From positions 62,001-126,000 of the forward strand of contig NZ_SLUB01000004.1 in the NCBI RefSeq assembly GCF_004799755.1: 64,000 bases of DNA, given 5' to 3'. The notes below the pieces were generated by a model. The model worked only from the letters and a program-made list of their open reading frames with translations, did not search any database and was not told where the DNA came from. Below, in pieces: positions 46,501-55,847 of this stretch. Source of the DNA: Bacillus timonensis. GTDB taxonomy: Bacteria; Bacillota; Bacilli; Bacillales; Bacillaceae_L. How positions within the stretch are numbered: the stretch's first letter is position 1; each line of letters starts with the position of its first letter. The translations under genes were made by a program, and so were the position numbers.

Positions 46501-47107
46501 CCTTGGCGCAATTGATGAGTATGACAGAGTATCGGAGCGTTATACGTTTCTAACTGAACAGCAAAATGACTTGCAGGAAGCGAAGGATACTTTGTTCCAG
46601 GTCATAGACGAAATGGATGACGAAATGAAAAAGAGGTTTGAAACAACTTTTACAAGTATTCGCTCCCATTTTGAAACTGTTTTTCAAGCGCTTTTTGGTG
46701 GTGGACGAGCAGACCTTCGCCTTACTGACCCAAATGATCTTTTAAATACAGGTGTTGAAATTGTCGCACAACCGCCAGGAAAAAAATTGCAAAACTTAGG
46801 ACTTTTATCTGGTGGAGAAAGGGCATTGACAGCAATAGCGCTGTTATTTTCAATCCTGAAAGTTCGACCGGTTCCATTCTGCGTCTTGGATGAAGTTGAA
46901 GCAGCGCTTGATGAAGCGAATGTATTCCGATTTGCACAATATTTAAAGAAATATAGTAAAGAAACTCAATTTATTGTAATCACTCACCGAAAAGGTACGA
47001 TGGAAGAAGCAGATGTATTATATGGTGTGACCATGCAGGAATCAGGCGTTTCTAAACTTGTTTCAGTTCGTCTTGAAGAAACGAAAGAATTGGTGACCCA
47101 AAACTAG
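43538..47107 (+). CDS. smc: Chromosome segregation protein SMC
   Basis: 1189 residues. Walker A GPNGSGKSN (31-39), long coiled coils with a central hinge (about 500-680, GGSMTGGAVK near its end), then the LSGGERAL signature (1090-1097) and Walker B with D1118-E1119. Forms the condensin complex with ScpA/ScpB. GAGGGGGAAG precedes ATG 43538; the frame opens further upstream at 43511. A possible extended -10 (TGTTAAAAT, 43493-43501) lies ahead. Confidence 0.96.
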   Translation: MFLKRLDIVGFKSFAERIAVDFVPGVTAVVGPNGSGKSNITDGIRWVLGEQSAKSLRGSKMEDIIFAGSDSRKALNVAEVTLTLDNEDHFLPIDYHEVSVTRRVYRSGESEFYINKQACRLKDIVDLFMDSGLGREAFSIISQGKVEEILSSKAEERRSIFEEAAGVLKYKTRKKKAEYKLAETQENLNRVNDIIHELASQIEPLQIQSSIAKDYLEKKEELEKIEVGLTVFEIEDLHDKWEKLSKLVEEHKEQELALNTKLQSKEAKIEELRSGIEATDLSIHELQQLLLRTSEELEKLEGRKEVLKERKKNATQNKDQLENSILELSQRVESLSEKKQTEQHELSKLSEEVRELEQQLKEKQLLLASYDQNIEEKIENLKSDYFELLNKQASYRNEMGYIKEQLAQQDAKVNRLSESNQKYLTERKEILDEKVRLQTKLSVIEQEINHQIVSYRDLQTKLENNKKNYQKQESMLYQAYQYLQQTKSRKEMLEEMQDDYSGFFQGVKEVLKARNDQLEGIEGAIAELIHVPKEYETAIEIALGAATQHIVVDHEKNARTAIQYLKKNSFGRATFLPMNVIKERSISATQLVSIKGHPAFIGVASELVTYEERYHSIIANLLGTILITTDLKGANELASLVGHRYRVVTLDGDVVNPGGSMTGGAVKQKSNSLLSRGRELETITEKLSEMEAKTAELEKTVKDKKKQISEQEGMLESLRQAGESLRLKEQTVKGEYREVALKEQNVNEHLELYDDEKQQYQVDKERMTGRLEELKSELSTLEEELNTLDETINQLNSKKSDQQTSRETVQTEITDQKVILARKKQALEHQQEKMNRLEEEVTEGLAKLTELKEDLSLLDNEMTSSNSGEMELEEAAKQKFNDKNNTIQMISNKREHRLKLQTTLEDLERELKESRRQHKQLVDILKDEEVKVNRLDVELENCLTHLREEYLLTYEAAKEQFPLQIEVSEARKKVKLVKLAIEELGTVNLGAIDEYDRVSERYTFLTEQQNDLQEAKDTLFQVIDEMDDEMKKRFETTFTSIRSHFETVFQALFGGGRADLRLTDPNDLLNTGVEIVAQPPGKKLQNLGLLSGGERALTAIALLFSILKVRPVPFCVLDEVEAALDEANVFRFAQYLKKYSKETQFIVITHRKGTMEEADVLYGVTMQESGVSKLVSVRLEETKELVTQN

Positions 47108-47124
47108 ATTGAAAGGGGATTTAC

Positions 47125-48114
47125 ATGAGCTTTTTTAAGAAATTAAAAGAAAAGATTACAAATCAGACGGATGCGGTTACTGAGAAATTTAGGGATGGTT
47201 TATCTAAAACACGTAATTCCTTTTCCGAACGAGTGAATGATTTAGTTGCTCGCTATCGTAAGGTTGATGAGGACTTTTTTGAGGAACTTGAAGAAATTTT
47301 AATTGCAGCAGACGTCGGTGTTTCAACCGTTATGGAACTAATTGATGAATTAAAGATGGAAGTCAAGAAAAGGAACATTCAGGACACAAAAGAGGTTCAA
47401 GGTGTCATTTCAGAAAAACTCGTCGAAATTTACCAAGGCGGTGAAGAAAAATCACCAAAGCTTAATATTCAAGATGAAGGACTCACAGTCATTTTAGTAG
47501 TCGGTGTTAATGGTGTTGGCAAAACGACATCCATTGGAAAAATTGCAAATCGCTTGAAAAATGAAGGAAAATCAGTCCTGTTAGCAGCAGGCGATACATT
47601 CCGTGCCGGTGCAATTCAGCAGCTTGAAGTGTGGGGCGACCGTGTGGGTGTAGAGGTGATTAAACAATCGGAAGGTTCAGATCCTGCAGCGGTTATGTAT
47701 GATGCCGTTCAAGCAGCAAAATCTCGTAATGTCGATGTGTTAATATGTGATACAGCGGGACGTCTTCAAAACAAAGTGAACCTAATGAAAGAGCTTGAAA
47801 AGGTAAAACGAGTAATCGAACGTGAATTACCAGGTGCTCCGCATGAAGTGTTGCTTGTTCTTGATGCCACCACTGGACAAAACGCTTTAACACAGGCGAA
47901 AACATTCTCTGCGGCTACAAATGTTACAGGTATTGTATTAACAAAATTAGACGGAACTGCTAAGGGCGGTATTGTCCTTGCGATTCGTAATGAACTAAAT
48001 ATCCCTGTAAAACTGGTTGGATTAGGAGAAAAAGTTGACGACCTCCAAGAATTCGATGCACAAAACTACGTCTATGGTCTATTCGCAGATTTAGTCGAAA
48101 AAACAGAAGAATAA
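47125..48114 (+). CDS. ftsY: FtsY, signal recognition particle receptor
   Basis: 329 residues. Short basic N-terminal helix for membrane contact, N domain, then the G domain with GVNGVGKT (127-134), DTAGR and TKLDGTAKGG. Docks Ffh-ribosome complexes at the translocon. A strong terminator follows. Confidence 0.96.
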   Translation: MSFFKKLKEKITNQTDAVTEKFRDGLSKTRNSFSERVNDLVARYRKVDEDFFEELEEILIAADVGVSTVMELIDELKMEVKKRNIQDTKEVQGVISEKLVEIYQGGEEKSPKLNIQDEGLTVILVVGVNGVGKTTSIGKIANRLKNEGKSVLLAAGDTFRAGAIQQLEVWGDRVGVEVIKQSEGSDPAAVMYDAVQAAKSRNVDVLICDTAGRLQNKVNLMKELEKVKRVIERELPGAPHEVLLVLDATTGQNALTQAKTFSAATNVTGIVLTKLDGTAKGGIVLAIRNELNIPVKLVGLGEKVDDLQEFDAQNYVYGLFADLVEKTEE

Positions 48115-48121
48115 AACGTTT

Positions 48122-48151
48122 AAAAGAGAGCCTTCCCCAAGGCTCTCTTTT
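48122..48151 (+). terminator. Intrinsic terminator after ftsY
   Basis: AAAAGAGAGCCTT and AAGGCTCTCTTTT pair perfectly around CCCC; T residues close the right arm. Confidence 0.82.
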
Positions 48152-48168
48152 AAGTAAAGTAAATTAAC

Positions 48169-48197
48169 TTGACAACGCTTTGTAAAGTAGGTAAACT
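48169..48197 (+). promoter_or_regulatory. sigma-A promoter of ylxM-ffh
   Basis: Consensus -35 TTGACA (48169-48174), 17-base spacer, -10 TAAACT (48192-48197). Confidence 0.78.
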
Positions 48198-48239
48198 ATT
48201 GAATTGTAAAGGTATTTCACTTAACAAGGGGGAGATACT

Positions 48240-48569
48240 ATGATTGAAAAAACAATGAGAATGAACTATCTCTTCGATTTCTATCAATCGTTGTTAACAC
48301 CAAAGCAGCGAAACTATATGTCTTTATATTATTTAGATGACTTTTCCCTTGGTGAAATAGCAGAGGAATATAAGATTAGTCGTCAAGCAGTCTATGACAA
48401 CATCAAGCGTACAGAGACAATGCTTGAAGAGTATGAGGAAAAACTGTTACTATTTCAGAAATTTCAAGAGCGCAGAAAACTGTTTGCTGAGCTAACACGA
48501 CTTTCACATAAATATGATGATAGCCTAGAGCTTCAAAATGTGATACAGTTGCTTGAGAAATTAGAATAG
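48240..48569 (+). CDS. ylxM: YlxM, putative helix-turn-helix SRP-associated protein
   Basis: 109 residues. A sigma-70 region 4-like helix-turn-helix ([21 protein letters not shown], in parts near residues 29-50) and an acidic helical tail. Always next to ffh in Firmicutes and reported to influence SRP assembly; the molecular role is unsettled. RBS GGGGGAG. Confidence 0.88.
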   Translation: MIEKTMRMNYLFDFYQSLLTPKQRNYMSLYYLDDFSLGEIAEEYKISRQAVYDNIKRTETMLEEYEEKLLLFQKFQERRKLFAELTRLSHKYDDSLELQNVIQLLEKLE

Positions 48570-48581
48570 GAGGCGGCAAGA

Positions 48582-49922
48582 ATGGCATTTGAAGGATTAG
48601 CCGACCGACTGCAAGGAACACTACAGAAAATTCGCGGTAAAGGAAAAGTATCAGAATCCGATGTAAAGGAAATGATGCGAGAGGTTCGTCTTGCCTTACT
48701 TGAAGCAGACGTTAACTTCAAAGTTGTTAAGGATTTTGTAAAGCGTGTAAGTGAAAGAGCCGTTGGACAAGAAGTGATGAAAAGCTTAACTCCGGGACAG
48801 CAAGTTATTAAAGTCGTTCAGGAGGAACTTACTGCATTAATGGGTGGCGAGCAAAGTAAAATTGCGGTTGCCAAAAGACCACCAACTGTTATTATGATGG
48901 TTGGTTTACAAGGTGCAGGTAAAACAACCACTACTGGTAAGCTTGCAAATCTATTACGAAAAAAACATAATCGTAAACCGCTTCTTGTGGCTGCGGACAT
49001 CTATCGACCAGCTGCGATTGATCAATTGCAAACTTTAGGAAAACAACTGAATATGCCGGTCTTTTCTCTTGGAGACCAAGTGAGTCCTGTTGAAATTGCA
49101 AAGCAGGCCATTGAAAAAGCGAAAGAAGAGCATCATGACTACGTATTAATCGATACAGCCGGCCGTTTACACATCGATGAAGAATTGATGGACGAGCTCA
49201 AGCAAGTCAAAGAAGTTGCTCGGCCTGATGAAATTTTCCTTGTTGTAGATGCAATGACAGGACAAGATGCAGTCAATGTGGCACAAAGCTTTAATGATTT
49301 ATTAGGTTTAACTGGCGTTGTTTTAACAAAGCTTGATGGAGATACCCGTGGTGGTGCAGCGTTATCTGTTAAGGCTGTTACAAATACACCAATTAAGTTT
49401 GTGGGTCTTGGTGAAAAGCTGGATGCGCTAGAAGCATTCCATCCAGAACGTATGGCTTCACGTATTTTAGGGATGGGGGATGTTCTATCACTCATCGAAA
49501 AAGCTCAAGCTTCAGTTGATGAGGATAAAGCAAAAGAGCTCGAAAAGAAATTTAAGTCCATGTCTTTCACATTCGATGATTTCCTTGAGCAGTTAGCACA
49601 GGTGCGTAAAATGGGCCCTCTTGATGAGATCCTAGGTATGCTACCAGGCGCTAACAAAATGAAGGGATTGAAGAATGTTCAGGTTGATGATAAACAAATT
49701 GGCCATGTTGAAGCGATCATTCGATCCATGACAAAAGTCGAGAGAGAACAACCTGAAATCATCAATTCTAGTCGTAAAAAGCGAATTGCAAAAGGTAGCG
49801 GGCGAACTGTTCAAGAAGTAAATCGTCTATTAAAGCAATTTGAAGATATGAAAAAGATGATGAAGCAAATGACAAACATGTCAAAAGGTAAGAAAAAAGG
49901 ATTTAAGTTTCCTTTTATGTAA
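48582..49922 (+). CDS. ffh: Signal recognition particle protein Ffh
   Basis: 446 residues. N and G domains with GLQGAGKTT (108-116) and DTAGRLH, followed by the methionine-rich M domain ending in KKMMKQMTNMSKGKKKG. Binds signal sequences and the 4.5S/scRNA. RBS AGGAGG. Confidence 0.96.
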   Translation: MAFEGLADRLQGTLQKIRGKGKVSESDVKEMMREVRLALLEADVNFKVVKDFVKRVSERAVGQEVMKSLTPGQQVIKVVQEELTALMGGEQSKIAVAKRPPTVIMMVGLQGAGKTTTTGKLANLLRKKHNRKPLLVAADIYRPAAIDQLQTLGKQLNMPVFSLGDQVSPVEIAKQAIEKAKEEHHDYVLIDTAGRLHIDEELMDELKQVKEVARPDEIFLVVDAMTGQDAVNVAQSFNDLLGLTGVVLTKLDGDTRGGAALSVKAVTNTPIKFVGLGEKLDALEAFHPERMASRILGMGDVLSLIEKAQASVDEDKAKELEKKFKSMSFTFDDFLEQLAQVRKMGPLDEILGMLPGANKMKGLKNVQVDDKQIGHVEAIIRSMTKVEREQPEIINSSRKKRIAKGSGRTVQEVNRLLKQFEDMKKMMKQMTNMSKGKKKGFKFPFM

Positions 49923-49993
49923 ATTAAAAACTCAAGGAAAGCCATGCTTTTACTTGACTAAATGTAGTAATAATAACCATTTCACAGATGTAA

Positions 49994-50343
<350 letters not shown>

Positions 50344-50344
<1 letters not shown>

Positions 50345-50589
50345 TGGGTAACTTACAGATGAAAGAGTTAATTAAAACAATTGTACAGCCACTTGTTGAT
50401 CATCCTGAAGACGTCGAAGTCACTGAGACTTCTGACAACCGTAATATCACCTTTTTGCTAAGTGTAAATAAAGACGATATGGGTAAAGTAATCGGGAAAC
50501 AAGGCCGTGTCATTAAGGCGATTAGAACTGTTGTCTATGCAGCAGGAACAGGCCATAATAAACGAATTCATCTAGAAATTAACGAATGA
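50344..50589 (+). CDS. khpA: KhpA, KH-domain RNA-binding protein
   Basis: 81 residues. Single KH domain with GKVIGKQGRVIKAIRTVV (GxxG loop). KhpA pairs with KhpB/EloR and affects cell elongation and RNA metabolism. Start at 50344 overlaps the rpsP stop; ATG 50359 (76 residues) is possible. Synonym ylqC. Confidence 0.9.
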
Positions 50590-50600
50590 TTATGAGGGAA

Positions 50601-50628
50601 AAGGGAGAGGGTAACCTCCCCCTTTTTT
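50601..50628 (+). terminator. Terminator between khpA and ylqD
   Basis: AAGGGAGAGG (50601-50610) with CCTCCCCCTT (50615-50624), one mismatch, then a T run. Confidence 0.7.
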
Positions 50629-50692
50629 CTGTATAAATGATCAACACTTTTTACAAAGTCCTTTGAATTCTATCGTAAGGGTTGTGTGGTGT

Positions 50693-51079
50693 GTGAAAAT
50701 CATCCAAACAGTTGAAGTGAAACAAATTTTAACGCAAAATAGTAAAGCAAAGCTCCTTGGTTCTTTTCAAACAAACAAGCACCAGCTTCTCAAAGAGTGT
50801 GACCAGCTTATATTTGAACATAAAAAGATGGAAAAACAGAAGAAATTCGATTCGGCTAAAATCAAACTATATTTTACCAATGAAATTGAACTCAGACAGG
50901 AAAAAATCAAACAACTCGAGTTTCAAATTGAACAAATACATATGCTACCATTAGGCAGTGAAATAAAAGAAAAGGAAGTCCAATCCCTTATTGACATAAA
51001 TGTAGGAGACAACTGGGACGAAGTAACATCTGCACGAACAATCGTAATCAAAGAAGGCATAGTTGAAGAAATTCGTTAG
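50693..51079 (+). CDS. ylqD: YlqD family protein
   Basis: 128 residues, same length as B. subtilis YlqD and similar throughout (IIQTVEVKQILT; QIHMLPLGSEIKEKEVQ). The middle is a charged coiled coil (about residues 35-85) followed by a small beta domain. Function unknown. Starts with GTG at 50693; the open frame to 50663 is not supported. Confidence 0.85.
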   Translation: MKIIQTVEVKQILTQNSKAKLLGSFQTNKHQLLKECDQLIFEHKKMEKQKKFDSAKIKLYFTNEIELRQEKIKQLEFQIEQIHMLPLGSEIKEKEVQSLIDINVGDNWDEVTSARTIVIKEGIVEEIR

Positions 51080-51091
51080 GGGTGAACAGAA

Positions 51092-51604
51092 ATGGATAAA
51101 TGGTATAACGTCGGAAAAATTGTGAATACACATGGAATCAAAGGTGAGGTCCGCATTATCTCAAGAACGGATTTTCCTGAGGAACGATACAAGATAGGAA
51201 ATACATTATATATCTTTATGGAAGATAATGAACCGATTGAGGTTAAAGTCCAATCATATCGAACTCATAAAAATTTTGATTTAGTTACCTTTGAGGGCTA
51301 TGAGAACGTAAATGAGGTAGAACGTTTTAAAGGTGCACTAGTCAAGGTTCATGAAAGTCAGTTAGGGGAATTAGATGACGGAGAATACTACTTTCATGAA
51401 ATTATCGGCTGCTTGGTTGTGACAGAGGAAGGCGAAGAATTAGGGGCGATAAAAGAAATCTTAACACCAGGTGCAAACGATGTTTGGGTTGTTAAAGGAG
51501 CAAAAGGTAAAGATATTTTAATTCCGTACATTGATGAGATTGTGAAGGAAATTGATGTGGAGGATAAAAGAATTACCATTCACCTCATGGAAGGATTAAT
51601 TTAA
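51092..51604 (+). CDS. rimM: Ribosome maturation factor RimM
   Basis: 170 residues. N-terminal RimM barrel ([16 protein letters not shown]) and C-terminal PRC-barrel ([14 protein letters not shown]). Binds S19 and helps 16S 3' domain maturation. One base before trmD. Confidence 0.95.
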   Translation: MDKWYNVGKIVNTHGIKGEVRIISRTDFPEERYKIGNTLYIFMEDNEPIEVKVQSYRTHKNFDLVTFEGYENVNEVERFKGALVKVHESQLGELDDGEYYFHEIIGCLVVTEEGEELGAIKEILTPGANDVWVVKGAKGKDILIPYIDEIVKEIDVEDKRITIHLMEGLI

Positions 51605-51605
51605 T

Positions 51606-52343
51606 ATGAAAATTGATATCTTAACTTTGTTCCCTAACATGTTTAATGGTGTACTAGGTGAATCTATTTTAAAAAGGGCTCAAGAAAAAGAAAAAGTTTC
51701 GTTCCGAGTTGTTAATTTCCGTGAATACGCGGACAACAAACATCAAAAAGTTGACGATTATCCATATGGGGGCGGGGCTGGAATGGTATTAATGCCACAG
51801 CCGATTTTTGATGCCGTTGAGGATTTAACGAAACAAACCGAATCTAAGCCGAAAGTGATTCTACTTTGCCCTCAGGGTAAAAGATTTAACCAGCAAAAAG
51901 CGGAAGAACTAGCAAAAGAAGAGCACCTTATTTTTATCTGTGGCCATTATGAGGGCTATGATGAGAGAATTCGTGAACATTTAAGTACAGAAGAAATTTC
52001 AATTGGGGATTTTGTCTTAACTGGTGGCGAACTTGCTGCAATGGTGATCTCTGATAGTGTCGTAAGACTTTTGCCAGGTGTGCTGGGAAATGAGGATTCA
52101 CCAGTACAAGATTCCCACAGTACTGGATTATTGGAGCATCCCCACTATACTAGACCAGCAAATTTTAGAGGCATGAGCGTGCCGGAAGTGTTATTGTCCG
52201 GAAATCATAGGCATATTGAAGAATGGCGAGAAAAAGAATCATTCCGGCGTACCATTAAAAGACGGCCAGATTTACTCGAAAACTATCAGTTATCACCTAA
52301 GCAAGAAAAGTGGCTAGAAGAATTTAAAATAGATGAAGAGTAG
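51606..52343 (+). CDS. trmD: tRNA (guanine-37 N1)-methyltransferase
   Basis: 245 residues, SPOUT knot fold. [14 protein letters not shown] and [15 protein letters not shown] form the SAM pocket, and [14 protein letters not shown] is the knot signature. Prevents +1 frameshifting. Confidence 0.96.
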   Translation: MKIDILTLFPNMFNGVLGESILKRAQEKEKVSFRVVNFREYADNKHQKVDDYPYGGGAGMVLMPQPIFDAVEDLTKQTESKPKVILLCPQGKRFNQQKAEELAKEEHLIFICGHYEGYDERIREHLSTEEISIGDFVLTGGELAAMVISDSVVRLLPGVLGNEDSPVQDSHSTGLLEHPHYTRPANFRGMSVPEVLLSGNHRHIEEWREKESFRRTIKRRPDLLENYQLSPKQEKWLEEFKIDEE

Positions 52344-52346
52344 CTA

Positions 52347-52375
52347 TTGCAACAATGCAAGGATTATGGTAATAT
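52347..52375 (+). promoter_or_regulatory. sigma-A promoter of rplS
   Basis: -35 TTGCAA (52347-52352), 17-base spacer, -10 TAATAT (52370-52375), starting within four bases of the trmD stop. Confidence 0.7.
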
Positions 52376-52381
52376 ACTCTT

Positions 52382-52470
52382 TGTGACTTAGGACTATTTG
52401 TCCGTTGTCTTATTAAGATGTTCCGCTGCAATGAATGGATATTGGTAAGAGCATCTGTTGGAAGGAGTTG
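52382..52470 (+). ncRNA. Possible L19 mRNA leader (autoregulatory)
   Basis: The ~95-base untranslated leader can form a stem AGATGTTC (about 52415-52422) with GAGCATCT (about 52449-52456), one G-T pair, just ahead of the rplS ribosome-binding site. Low-G+C bacteria carry a known L19 leader family at this place; I infer the match from position and folding only. Confidence 0.42.
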
Positions 52471-52478
52471 AAAAGACG

Positions 52479-52823
52479 ATGCAAAACATTATTGAAGAAA
52501 TCACAAAAGAACAATTAAGAACTGACCTTCCTGAATTCCGTCCTGGAGATACAGTACGTGTACACGTGAAAGTTATCGAGGGTACTCGTGAACGTATTCA
52601 GGTATACGAAGGTGTTGTGATTAAGCGTCGTGGTGGAGGAATCAGCGAAACATTCACTGTTCGTAAGGTATCTTACGGAGTTGGTGTTGAACGTACATTC
52701 CCTGTGCATACACCAAAAATTGCGAAGCTTGAAGTAGTACGCCGTGGTAAAGTACGTCGTGCGAAATTATACTACTTACGCGAACTTCGTGGTAAAAAAG
52801 CACGTATTAAAGAAATTCGATAA
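52479..52823 (+). CDS. rplS: 50S ribosomal protein L19
   Basis: 114 residues. [20 protein letters not shown] and [11 protein letters not shown] are diagnostic. GAAGGAG at 52460-52466 sets ATG 52479; the frame runs upstream to 52458. Lies at the 30S-50S interface. Confidence 0.97.
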   Translation: MQNIIEEITKEQLRTDLPEFRPGDTVRVHVKVIEGTRERIQVYEGVVIKRRGGGISETFTVRKVSYGVGVERTFPVHTPKIAKLEVVRRGKVRRAKLYYLRELRGKKARIKEIR

Positions 52824-52831
52824 TAAAAAAG

Positions 52832-52866
52832 AAAGGAGCTTGTATAAAAATAACAAGCTCCTTTTA
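52832..52866 (+). terminator. Intrinsic terminator after rplS
   Basis: AAAGGAGCTTGT (52832-52843) with ACAAGCTCCTTT (52853-52864), 12 perfect pairs, short T tail. Confidence 0.72.
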
Positions 52867-52963
52867 CATTTGCTTGGGTAATTATTATAATAAGAGAATA
52901 ATACATAATGATTTAGATAAATTCTAATTGGTAGTTGAGAAAAGAACAGGTGGAGGAGCAATG

Positions 52964-53497
52964 ATGGCCAAACAAAAAAATGAACTTTGGGAATGGATTA
53001 AAGCGTTAGCGATAGCTGTTATTTTGGCAGCTGTTATCCGTTATTTTTTCTTTGCACCGATTGTAGTAGATGGGCTATCAATGATGCCAACTCTTCATCA
53101 CCAAGACCGTATGATCGTCAATAAAATTGGCTATAAGGTCGGTAAACCTGAACGCTTTGACATTGTTGTATTCCATGCAACAGTAGAAAAAGATTACATC
53201 AAGCGCATAATTGGATTACCTGGTGATCGAATTGAATACAAAGACGATATTCTCTACATCAATGGTAAACCGTATGATGAACCGTATCTAGAGGATTATA
53301 AGAAAAATCTAATTGATGGTCCACTTACAGACCCGTTTGTATTTGAAGAAGTTCCAGAAGGGCATCTGTTTGTGATGGGGGACAATCGTCGCTATAGTAA
53401 AGACTCACGCCATATAGGTCCAGTCCCTATAAGCGAAGTACTAGGAGAAACAAGCCTAATCTACTGGCCGCTATCTGACTTTGGTATTGTAAGATAA
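52964..53497 (+). CDS. lepB: Signal peptidase I
   Basis: 177 residues. One N-terminal membrane span (about 13-32), catalytic S39 in GLSMMPTL and K80 in DYIKRIIGLPGD, then MGDNRRYSKDSR. Cleaves exported pre-proteins outside the membrane. Two adjacent ATGs (52961, 52964) follow GGAGGAG; the second has better spacing. B. subtilis lacks a signal peptidase here, but several other Bacilli have one between rplS and rbgA. Synonym sip. Confidence 0.94.
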   Translation: MAKQKNELWEWIKALAIAVILAAVIRYFFFAPIVVDGLSMMPTLHHQDRMIVNKIGYKVGKPERFDIVVFHATVEKDYIKRIIGLPGDRIEYKDDILYINGKPYDEPYLEDYKKNLIDGPLTDPFVFEEVPEGHLFVMGDNRRYSKDSRHIGPVPISEVLGETSLIYWPLSDFGIVR

Positions 53498-53548
53498 GTC
53501 CAAAGCAAAAATAATCATAAATTTAACCATATAAGTTGGTGAAGCATT

Positions 53549-54391
53549 TTGACAATTCAATGGTTTCCAGGCCACATGGCAAAAGCAAGGAGACAAGTAA
53601 CAGAAAAACTCTCACTCATCGACATCGTATTCGAACTTGTGGATGCTAGAATCCCAGCATCATCAAGAAATCCAATGATCGATGAAATCATTAAAAATAA
53701 GCCGAGACTACTCCTTTTAAACAAAGCTGACATGGCTGATCCAAAGGTAACAAAAGAATGGATTGAATACTTTAAAGAAAATGATATACATGCCCTAGCT
53801 ATAAATTCACAAGCAGGAAATGGCATGAAACAAATCGTGAGTGAAGCAAGGGAAATTTTAAAAGAAAAATTCGACAAAATGGCGGCCAAGGGAATTCGCC
53901 CACGTGCCATTCGTGCGTTAATCGTTGGTATCCCTAATGTCGGAAAATCGACTTTAATTAATCGCTTAGCCAAGAAAAATATCGCGCAAACAGGGGATCG
54001 CCCTGGTATAACAAAAGCGCAGCAGTGGATCAAGGTAGGCAAAGAACTAGAACTCCTTGATACACCCGGTATTTTATGGCCCAAATTTGAGGACCAAGAA
54101 GTAGGTTTGAAACTCGCAACAACGGGTGCGATTAAAGATACAATTTTAAACTTACAAGATATCGCAGTATATGCACTTAGATTTTTAGAGGCGAATTATC
54201 CAGAAAATCTAAAGGAACGTTTTTCTCTTGAAGAAATTCCGGATGATATTGTATTGCTTTTTGACGAAATTGCAAAACGTCGTGGGACTAGAATGTCTGG
54301 TGGAGTTACCGATTACGACAAAACAGCTGAATTAATCATTCGAGAAATCCGAACTGAAAAACTAGGTAGGCTCACATTTGAAAGACCGTAA
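53549..54391 (+). CDS. rbgA: RbgA, 50S-assembly GTPase
   Basis: 280 residues. Circularly permuted GTPase: G4 NKAD (58-61) comes before G1 GIPNVGKST (127-135) and [20 protein letters not shown] is the typical opening. Drives late L16 incorporation into the 50S subunit. The start is TTG at 53549. Synonym ylqF. Confidence 0.95.
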   Translation: MTIQWFPGHMAKARRQVTEKLSLIDIVFELVDARIPASSRNPMIDEIIKNKPRLLLLNKADMADPKVTKEWIEYFKENDIHALAINSQAGNGMKQIVSEAREILKEKFDKMAAKGIRPRAIRALIVGIPNVGKSTLINRLAKKNIAQTGDRPGITKAQQWIKVGKELELLDTPGILWPKFEDQEVGLKLATTGAIKDTILNLQDIAVYALRFLEANYPENLKERFSLEEIPDDIVLLFDEIAKRRGTRMSGGVTDYDKTAELIIREIRTEKLGRLTFERP

Positions 54392-54423
54392 AGGTTCGCA
54401 TAATGCGGGCCTTCATTTTTTTG
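54391..54423 (+). terminator. Intrinsic terminator after rbgA
   Basis: AAGGTTCGCA (54391-54400) with TGCGGGCCTT (54404-54413), two G-T pairs, then CA and seven T. Confidence 0.8.
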
Positions 54424-54474
54424 TGCAAATGACGATATTACATACATAGAGCTCGAGAAATAGAAGGTGAAGGC

Positions 54475-55254
54475 ATGTCACAATTAACAATCAAAGATAT
54501 CGAAAAGAAGTTAGCGACGATTTATGATGAACAGGATTCTTTTCTAAAAGACTGCGAACAAGATAGCCGGAAAGGCGTTCAAGTTCTGTTGCAGCGTTGG
54601 AAAAAGAAAAAGGCAGATGAAAAGGCGTTAGAGCAACAATATAAAGAAATGACCCAATATGAACAAGCTCTTTATAAAAAAAGTTTTACATATATTGCAG
54701 GTGTGGATGAAGTGGGGCGTGGCCCATTGGCAGGACCTGTTGTTGCTGCAGCGGTAATTTTGCCTCAGGATGCCTATTTACCAGGCTTGAATGACTCAAA
54801 GAAACTATCTGAACAAAAAAGAGAAGAATTATTTCAACTAATCACAGACTGTGCCATCTCTGTTGGGATTGGGATCATCCCTGCTGATGTTATTGATGAT
54901 GTAAATATATATCAAGCAACAAAGCAGGCGATGAAAAAGGCCTTATTAGGTTTGTCAGTTAAGCCGGATTATCTTTTAGTGGATGCCATGGAAATTCCAA
55001 TTGATATTCCACAAACATCCATCATAAAAGGGGATGCAAAAAGCGTGTCGATCGCTGCAAGCTCCATCATTGCAAAAGTAACGAGAGATCGTCTTATGGT
55101 ACGCTTAAGCCACGAATTTCCACAATACGGATTTGAAAAGCACATGGGATATGGAACGGCATACCATCTGGAAGCACTTAAAAAATATGGTGTTACAAGT
55201 GAACATCGTCGTTCATTTGCTCCAGTACGAGAGTTAATCGAGGTAAACAAATGA
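54475..55254 (+). CDS. rnhB: Ribonuclease HII
   Basis: 259 residues. Catalytic D78-E79 in [13 protein letters not shown] and a later Asp in LLVDAMEIP. An N-terminal helical extension of about 70 residues is common in Bacillus RNase HII. Removes ribonucleotides from DNA. Overlaps the next gene by 4 bases. Confidence 0.95.
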   Translation: MSQLTIKDIEKKLATIYDEQDSFLKDCEQDSRKGVQVLLQRWKKKKADEKALEQQYKEMTQYEQALYKKSFTYIAGVDEVGRGPLAGPVVAAAVILPQDAYLPGLNDSKKLSEQKREELFQLITDCAISVGIGIIPADVIDDVNIYQATKQAMKKALLGLSVKPDYLLVDAMEIPIDIPQTSIIKGDAKSVSIAASSIIAKVTRDRLMVRLSHEFPQYGFEKHMGYGTAYHLEALKKYGVTSEHRRSFAPVRELIEVNK

Positions 55255-55847
55255 TACCAATTCATTTACTTCAAATCTTAATGAAGAGTGAAGCCTTTCA
55301 AAAGCTTCACTCTTTATCAAATGCAAATCCAACTGAACAAAAGACACAAAATGCTACCGGTCATCTTCCTAATCTATTACCAGTAGGAGGAGAAGAAATT
55401 GCAGACAATATAGTCAATCATAGTCGGATGCTTCAAACAGACACTGTTGAATTAACATCTAGTGACTCAACCCAATTTCTCCAGCAACAATTTACTTTTC
55501 AGAACTCAGCTAATCAAACTATATCGATACGAATGGATGGTAGGAAGAAAAACGGGAAAATCGATCCTGCTTTTTGTCACCTCCTCTTTTCTTTAGAGCT
55601 ACATGAGTTAAAAGAGGTGGTCATTGATGTAAAAGTTCAAAACCGTATCTTATCCATATCCATCTTTAATGACAGAGAAGGAATCGAGTTGCTAGTCGAA
55701 GAACTGAAGCCCACTCTTCATACCAATTTGGAAAAGCAAGGATATTTGCTTTCATCGATTAAAATTGTGAACCCAATTGCAAGAGACAATCAATATGAGA
55801 AAACCGGATTTGAAGAAGTTCATGAAAAAGTGGATGTGAAAATATGA
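55251..55847 (+). CDS. FliK C-terminal-domain-like protein (ylqG position), function unknown
   Basis: 198 residues, no signal peptide or membrane span. The first ~85 residues are polar and low in order. Residues 110-175 ([18 protein letters not shown].., ending near [11 protein letters not shown]) follow the pattern of the flagellar hook-length-control FliK C-terminal domain: beta strands and a helix with L-x-P/L-x-E-L and EQG-like motifs. It overlaps rnhB and the FlhB-like gene by 4 bases each (ATGA), so the three are co-translated. It sits where ylqG lies in B. subtilis. The FliK link is my reading, not a search result. Confidence 0.65.
   Translation: MIPIHLLQILMKSEAFQKLHSLSNANPTEQKTQNATGHLPNLLPVGGEEIADNIVNHSRMLQTDTVELTSSDSTQFLQQQFTFQNSANQTISIRMDGRKKNGKIDPAFCHLLFSLELHELKEVVIDVKVQNRILSISIFNDREGIELLVEELKPTLHTNLEKQGYLLSSIKIVNPIARDNQYEKTGFEEVHEKVDVKI

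Noticed and set aside
53557-54084. 175-codon ORF antisense to rbgA
   Set aside because: A long shadow frame opposite a well-supported GTPase gene; no ribosome-binding site and no family signature.
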